Source of the DNA: an uncultured Clostridia bacterium
Lineage (GTDB): Bacteria; Bacillota; Clostridia; Oscillospirales; Ruminococcaceae
DNA length: 44,956 nucleotides
Assembly: GCA_937891895.1 (NCBI GenBank)
Contig: CALATN010000247.1
Location: forward strand, 1 to 44,956
Direction of reading: 5' to 3'
Shown: positions 41,013-44,956 of the stretch, in pieces
How positions within the stretch are numbered: the first letter of the stretch is position 1
Layout of the letters: each line of letters begins with the position of its first letter
Notes under the pieces: generated by a model
What the model saw: the letters and a program-made list of their open reading frames with translations, nothing else
The model's database searches: none
What the model was told of the DNA's origin: nothing
Translations under genes and position numbers: made by a program

Positions 41013-42338
41013 TTAAAGATTAAACATAATGTTGTTGAGGATAGATTCAAGCATTTCCTGTCTGCCGGAAGAAAGGCTGTCAACAACCTCGCCCTTTTCG
41101 AGAGCGTACTTTTCAAGGTCAGCCATTGTTGCCTTGCCGCTGATGATGTCAGCGCCGATACCTGTTGTCCAGGAAGCGTAACGGTCAGCAACAAACTTGT
41201 CAAGTCTGCCGTCGTCAATCATCTTCTGTGCAATCTTGAGACCGAGTGCGAATGTATCCATACCAGCAATGTAGCTGTGGAAAATATCCTCAGGTGTGTA
41301 AGAACCACGGCGAGCCTTGGAGTCGAAGTTGAGACCGCCGTTTGTGAAGCCGCCTGCCTTGAGAACTTCGTACATACAGAGTGCAGCGTCGTAAACGTTT
41401 GTTGGGAACTGGTCTGTATCCCAGCCGAGGAGTGTATCACCCTGGTTAGCGTCGATAGAACCGAATGCGCCGTTTTCCCTTGCAACACGGAGTTCGTGCT
41501 GGAATGTGTGCTGAGCAAGTGTAGCGTGGTTAGCTTCGATGTTCATCTTGAAATCATTTTCAAGTCCGTACTTGCGGAGGAAGCCGAGAACTGTAGCTGT
41601 ATCGAAGTCATACTGGTGCTTTGTTGGTTCCTTTGGCTTTGGTTCGATGTAGAAATCGCCTGTGTAGCCAAGGGAACGAGCGTGTTCAACAGTCATCTTC
41701 ATAAGACGAGCCATATTGTCGAGCTCAAGGCCCATATTTGTGTTAAGGAGAGTTTCGTAACCTTCACGGCCGCCCCAGAAAACGTAGCCCTGACCGCCGA
41801 GCTTGATTGTAGCCTCAACAGCCTTCTTGATCTGTGCAGCAGCGAATGCAAAAACGTCAGCGGAAGGAGATGTGCCTGCACCGTGCATATAACGTGGGTG
41901 ATCGAAGCACTTAGCTGTACCCCAGAGAAGCTTCTTGCTTGGGTCAGCCTTCATCTTTTCAGCAACGTAATCAACGATTTCATCGAACTTTTCGTTTGTT
42001 TCAGCAAGTGAGCCGTACTCAGGTGAGAGGTCACGGTCGTGCCAACAGAAATAGTCGATAGAAAGCTTATCCATAATTTCAAAAGCAGCGTCAACCTTAG
42101 CCTTAGCCTTTGCAACAGGGTCTGTTTCGCCCCAGCTCTTATCGGTTGTTCCGCAGCCGAACATATCTGTACCGTCGCCGCCCATAGTGTGCCACCAGGA
42201 AAGTGCAAACTTGAGCTGTTCACGCATTGTCTTGCCGCCAACTACTTCATCAGGGTTGTAGTATTTGAATGCAAGTGGGTTAGTGCTGTCCTTGCCCTCG
42301 AAAGGGATTTTGCCGATTTCCTTGAAAAATTCGCTCAT
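41013..42338 (-). CDS. xylA: Xylose isomerase
   Basis: 441 aa class II enzyme converting D-xylose to D-xylulose. Catalytic H100 and D103 sit in FCWHDRDLSP; metal-site blocks IEPKPKEPTKHQYDFDTAT, IEANHATLAQHTFQHEL and DANQGD are intact. The start MSEFFKEIGKIPFEG at 42338 has AAGGAGG 9 nt upstream. Own promoter at 42407-42435; xylB follows. Codon use is biased towards frequent codons, consistent with high expression. Confidence 0.96.
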   Translation of the reverse strand: MSEFFKEIGKIPFEGKDSTNPLAFKYYNPDEVVGGKTMREQLKFALSWWHTMGGDGTDMFGCGTTDKSWGETDPVAKAKAKVDAAFEIMDKLSIDYFCWHDRDLSPEYGSLAETNEKFDEIVDYVAEKMKADPSKKLLWGTAKCFDHPRYMHGAGTSPSADVFAFAAAQIKKAVEATIKLGGQGYVFWGGREGYETLLNTNMGLELDNMARLMKMTVEHARSLGYTGDFYIEPKPKEPTKHQYDFDTATVLGFLRKYGLENDFKMNIEANHATLAQHTFQHELRVARENGAFGSIDANQGDTLLGWDTDQFPTNVYDAALCMYEVLKAGGFTNGGLNFDSKARRGSYTPEDIFHSYIAGMDTFALGLKIAQKMIDDGRLDKFVADRYASWTTGIGADIISGKATMADLEKYALEKGEVVDSLSSGRQEMLESILNNIMFNL

Positions 42339-42406
42339 CTTGAGTTCCTCCTTAGGTATGTATAATCCAATTTTAACCAATTTCAAGCGGTTTCCCGCAT
42401 ATTTAT

Positions 42407-42435
42407 ATTTTACATTGTAATCGTTTTACTGTCAA
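42407..42435 (-). promoter_or_regulatory. Promoter of xylA
   Basis: Minus strand TTGACA (42430-42435), 17-bp spacer, TAAAAT (42407-42412). The spacer contains GTAAAACGATTACAATG, possibly part of an operator. A GCGG-GAAA-CCGC hairpin lies in the leader. Confidence 0.8.
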
Positions 42436-42468
42436 GTATTTTTTGTAAAAATTATATAGATTTGTTTC

Positions 42469-42501
42469 AAAAAAATCCCCTGCCAACGTAACTGACAGGG
42501 G
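42469..42501 (-). terminator. Terminator of the GLUG-like lipoprotein gene
   Basis: On the minus strand CCCCTGTCA ... TGGCAGGGG followed by ATTTTTTT, 7 nt after the stop. Confidence 0.9.
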
Positions 42502-42507
42502 AACAAA

Positions 42508-43917
42508 TCATTCAATTGTATACTCAATAATATTGCTTATCGGCACATACTGCCCTTGCACAAAAGCTGTAAGGCATACAGTATACACACCCGGGTCACG
42601 TCCAAAATACTGATAGCTCAGCTCGTTTTCAGCGTTGCGGTGAAGCACCTGAATACCGTCAAGCTCAATCAGCCAGCCCAGATTTGTGTATCCCTCAACC
42701 TCGGGACGCGTTATCGTGTAATCATCGTCCATAGTAATTTCAACAGGATTTTCAATGACAATCTCGCTTTTTGCCTTGTCATTGTAGGTGAGAAAATCGA
42801 ATGGCTCGCCGTTGACGACAACATCTGCCGTACAGTCGAAAAGCTGGTCTGTTGCGGCGTGTCCAAGCATTGAGCCTGCACTGTTACCGTTAACCTCGCC
42901 GCTGACGTGACAATTTTCGTAGTAACCGCCGATAGCCTGACCTGTGATAATTCCTACCATAGAATTGCCGTTTACCTTTGCATTTTCAAATGTGATGTTC
43001 TGCACCGCACAACCCGTTTCCCAGCCGATAAAACCGACCGAACTTTCATCCACATCAATTGTCATATTCTTTATAGAGTAGCCGTTTCCGTCAACTGCAC
43101 AGATAAACGGACAATCATATTTCCCGCCGTACCAGCCCATAGGTGCCCAGCGATATTCTGAAAGGTCTATATCATTCTGCAGCTGCATAATGAGCAGTTC
43201 ACCAAACGCTGATGTGTTGACATAATAATTGAAGCTTGCCAGCTCCTCGGGAGTGCTGACAAGGAAAATTCCCTCTATAAGTGAGTTTTCTATGTAATCA
43301 GCATCGGCAAGATACGGGATATCGCCATAGTCACGTTCATCCAGCCAGCCGCTTTCGTCAGGGAATTTATCAAACAAGTCCTCATTTTCCGTGTAAAGAC
43401 GACGCTTTTCACGTGCAGTAAGAATTTCCTCGCTGCCCTCCTCGTAAAGCTCGATAACCTCGCCGTTACCTGAAAGAGTGAGGCTGTTGTCATAGCCTAT
43501 CAGCACGTCATACTCACGCTCATCGCTTATTATCAGACGTATCTGATAATCCTTTTCCTCAAGCGTATATGTAAGTTCCTGACCTGCGTAATGAAATCTG
43601 CCGTCATCGTAGAAACGCCATTGTTCATAAGGCCTGTCAACATTAACGTAGAAGCCTGCTATTCTCCCATACTCAACAGCAGTTTCAGCTTGTACCGTTG
43701 TTTCGGTAGTTGTTTCAGCAGGAATTTCTTCAGACGTTGCAGTTTCAACCGTTGTTTCCTCAGTAAAGATTTCTCCTTCTTTTATAAGCTCAGGTCCTGT
43801 TGTTCCGATTGTATAGGTATCTTCCATTATAAACGTCTCCATTTCCACAGCCTGCGGCTCGTCACATCCGCACAGCAGAAGCGTACACATAACCAATATC
43901 AATGCAATTTTCTTCAT
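42508..43917 (-). CDS. Surface lipoprotein with GLUG-like repeats
   Basis: 469 aa. Lipobox LCGC with C18 after a short hydrophobic signal. Residues ~20-80 are a Glu/Thr-rich linker. The central part contains beta-helix-like GLUG motifs (SSVGFIGWETGCAVQNITFENAKVNGNSMVGIITGQAIGG and NGNSAGSMLGHA pattern). The C-terminal ~80 residues look like a beta-sandwich. GLUG-bearing proteins are surface proteins of gut Firmicutes with adhesion-like roles; exact function unknown. GGGAGGG precedes the ATG. Own promoter and terminator, so monocistronic. Confidence 0.82.
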   Translation of the reverse strand: MKKIALILVMCTLLLCGCDEPQAVEMETFIMEDTYTIGTTGPELIKEGEIFTEETTVETATSEEIPAETTTETTVQAETAVEYGRIAGFYVNVDRPYEQWRFYDDGRFHYAGQELTYTLEEKDYQIRLIISDEREYDVLIGYDNSLTLSGNGEVIELYEEGSEEILTAREKRRLYTENEDLFDKFPDESGWLDERDYGDIPYLADADYIENSLIEGIFLVSTPEELASFNYYVNTSAFGELLIMQLQNDIDLSEYRWAPMGWYGGKYDCPFICAVDGNGYSIKNMTIDVDESSVGFIGWETGCAVQNITFENAKVNGNSMVGIITGQAIGGYYENCHVSGEVNGNSAGSMLGHAATDQLFDCTADVVVNGEPFDFLTYNDKAKSEIVIENPVEITMDDDYTITRPEVEGYTNLGWLIELDGIQVLHRNAENELSYQYFGRDPGVYTVCLTAFVQGQYVPISNIIEYTIE

Positions 43918-43946
43918 AGCCGTCCCTCCCGATAGGTTATAACCTT

Positions 43947-43975
43947 ATTTTACCACATTGTGTTATATTTTGCAA
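43947..43975 (-). promoter_or_regulatory. Promoter of the GLUG-like lipoprotein gene
   Basis: Minus strand TTGCAA (43970-43975), 17-bp spacer, TAAAAT (43947-43952). Confidence 0.72.
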
Positions 43976-44013
43976 CAAAAAGAAATTGGCGGAACAGTTA
44001 GTGCTGTTCCGCC
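43976..44013 (-). terminator. Terminator downstream of the deacetylase gene
   Basis: A perfect 10-bp stem GGCGGAACAG / CTGTTCCGCC (6-nt loop), followed on the minus strand by AATTTCTTTTT. Lies ~90 nt after the stop. A weaker imperfect hairpin (about 44032-44072) lies closer to the gene. Confidence 0.75.
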
Positions 44014-44103
44014 TAAATAAAGAAAAAACAAGGAGTTCAGAAATTTGCCGTCTGCATCAGCAAATCAGAACTTCAAAAGGATTTTACTCCTTTGAATAAC
44101 AAA

Positions 44104-44956
44104 TCAAAACTCTGGTGTCGTCAGGGTGTAGCCCTGTTCCCTGAGGTTGTCGATTACCCTGCCGAGAATTTCCGCATTTGTTGAGGAAACGCTGTGCAGG
44201 AGAAAAATTCCGCCGCCGTGAGCAGCCTTTGTAACCTTGTCAAAAGCAGCTGTCGGGTCGGGCTGGTTATTTACGTCCCAGTCGGGATAAGCGAAGCTCC
44301 ACAGCAGTGTCTTGTAGCCAAGCTTGCTGCAGACCGCCATTGACTGTTCCGAATATTCACCGCAAGGGGGTCTGAATAAAGTCATTTCATAATTGTATTT
44401 TTCCTTGACAAAATCGTGGAGCGACATAATTTCCGTCTTTACCTGCTCATCGGTAAGTGTCGGCAATGAAGCGTGCTTCATACCGTGGTTGCCGATGATG
44501 TGCCCCTCATCAAGCATACGCCTGACAAGCTTTTCATTTCGCTCTGCGTAGTCGCCTGTAAGGAAGAAAACCGCTTTAACGTTCTTTTCCTTCAGCGTAT
44601 CAAGGATTGGCTCGGTGTAGCCGTTTTCGTAGCCCTGGTCGAAGGCGTAGAACTTATTGGAGACGATTTCCTCTGCCGCTTCCAGGAATTCCGCCGCCCG
44701 TCCGTTTTCAATGACGATGGTCATGAAGATGCCGTAGCTGCCGTTGATATTGACCTTGCCGCCGTCACCGCTGCTGTTGAGGGTGGAAGCGCCGCCGTAG
44801 CCGCCGGGAATCTGGGCCTTCATGGGGATGAAGATGGTGTTGGGGGTAAAGGCGAAGGAGCTGGTGTCCCAGGTGCGGGACAGCTTGTAGATGCCCACCA
44901 CGGTGAATTCTTCATTCTCCGTCTTGAGGCCATCGCCCAGGGGGAACCGGCCCACG
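44104..44956 (-). CDS. Polysaccharide deacetylase (CE4), 5' part replaced by foreign ABC-permease sequence
   Basis: The frame is open to the right edge. The C-terminal ~180 residues, from about FDQGYENGYTEPILDTLKEK, are a CE4/NodB deacetylase of the PdaA type acting on peptidoglycan or related polymers: the FDxGYENG motif, the metal His pair in GNHGMKH, RPPCGEYS and FLLHSVSS are present. The N-terminal ~105 residues (FTVVGIYKLSRTWDTSSFAFTPNTIFIP...) instead resemble the extracytoplasmic domain of a MacB/FtsX-type permease. The DNA for that part is obviously richer in G and C. A real CE4 protein would have a signal or membrane anchor there. I judge the CE4 part real and the join artificial. 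Confidence 0.75.
   Translation of the reverse strand, partial: VGRFPLGDGLKTENEEFTVVGIYKLSRTWDTSSFAFTPNTIFIPMKAQIPGGYGGASTLNSSGDGGKVNINGSYGIFMTIVIENGRAAEFLEAAEEIVSNKFYAFDQGYENGYTEPILDTLKEKNVKAVFFLTGDYAERNEKLVRRMLDEGHIIGNHGMKHASLPTLTDEQVKTEIMSLHDFVKEKYNYEMTLFRPPCGEYSEQSMAVCSKLGYKTLLWSFAYPDWDVNNQPDPTAAFDKVTKAAHGGGIFLLHSVSSTNAEILGRVIDNLREQGYTLTTPEF
44650..44956. other. GC-rich foreign segment at the contig end (probable chimera)
   Basis: From about 44650 to the right edge base composition jumps to GC-rich with GCC/GGC/CTG codons, unlike the ~45% GC-looking rest. The protein family also changes at the same point. Best explained as a mis-assembled join to DNA of another organism. Confidence 0.65.

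Overview
The window looks like a contig from a gut-type Gram-positive bacterium of class Clostridia, probably a Ruminococcus-like Oscillospiraceae/Ruminococcaceae member. The basis is a moderate-to-low GC feel, strong GGAGG ribosome sites with frequent GTG/TTG starts, sigma-A promoters of the TTGACA-17-TATAAT type, Bacillus-like pectin genes (yesM/yesN/yesL, GH105) and clostridial lipoproteins. The genus is inference; no rRNA is present.

Layout. 1-1109: 3' part of a repeat-rich acidic protein. 1124-3222 (minus): a DUF4130-type protein and a radical SAM protein, the TIGR03915/TIGR03916 'DNA modification/repair' pair, behind a promoter that carries a near-consensus Gram-positive LexA box. 3223-3772: tRNA-Arg(CCU), then a cluster of six hairpins arranged as two ~140-bp units. 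3773-4075: a small unknown gene. 4092-23744: a large pectin/galacturonate locus. Its minus arm is lacI-type regulator, uxaC, MATE transporter and pectin methylesterase. Its plus arm is uxaB, uxaA, KDPG aldolase (with an extra C-terminal domain), KDG kinase, kduI, kduD, sugar-binding lipoprotein, GH105, two permeases, GH28, a TIM-barrel isomerase and yesL. The arms diverge at 8983-9400, where three copies of a TGTAAG..TTACA operator sit on two good promoters. 23783-27173 (minus): the matching yesN/yesM two-component system.

The locus forms one pathway. Imported oligogalacturonides are de-esterified (CE8) and trimmed (GH28, GH105) inside the cell, since none of these enzymes has a visible signal peptide. 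Saturated galacturonate goes through UxaC-UxaB-UxaA and the unsaturated end sugar through KduI-KduD. Both routes meet at 2-keto-3-deoxygluconate, which KdgK and Eda convert to pyruvate and glyceraldehyde-3-phosphate. No pectate lyase and no ABC ATPase for the importer are encoded here.

27299-42338 is housekeeping and accessory: a MetRS-like class I tRNA ligase with an altered KMSKS loop and an unknown partner, a two-domain polyphosphate:AMP phosphotransferase, a dCMP deaminase family protein, a GntR(YtrA-like)/ABC ATPase/large permease operon with a palindromic operator, a small lipoprotein, mgtE preceded by a previously unlisted 29-codon leader ORF, an orphan MazF/PemK-type RNase, and xylB/xylA. 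42508-43917 is a GLUG-like lipoprotein. 44104-44956 is a polysaccharide deacetylase fused in frame to a visibly GC-richer piece of an ABC-type (MacB-like) permease domain; this is most likely an assembly chimera at the contig end.

I found no CRISPR array, phage or transposase. The most unusual signals are the mgtE leader ORF, the LexA-box promoter of the radical SAM pair, the structured repeat cluster next to the tRNA, and the start-codon hairpin before the isomerase gene.
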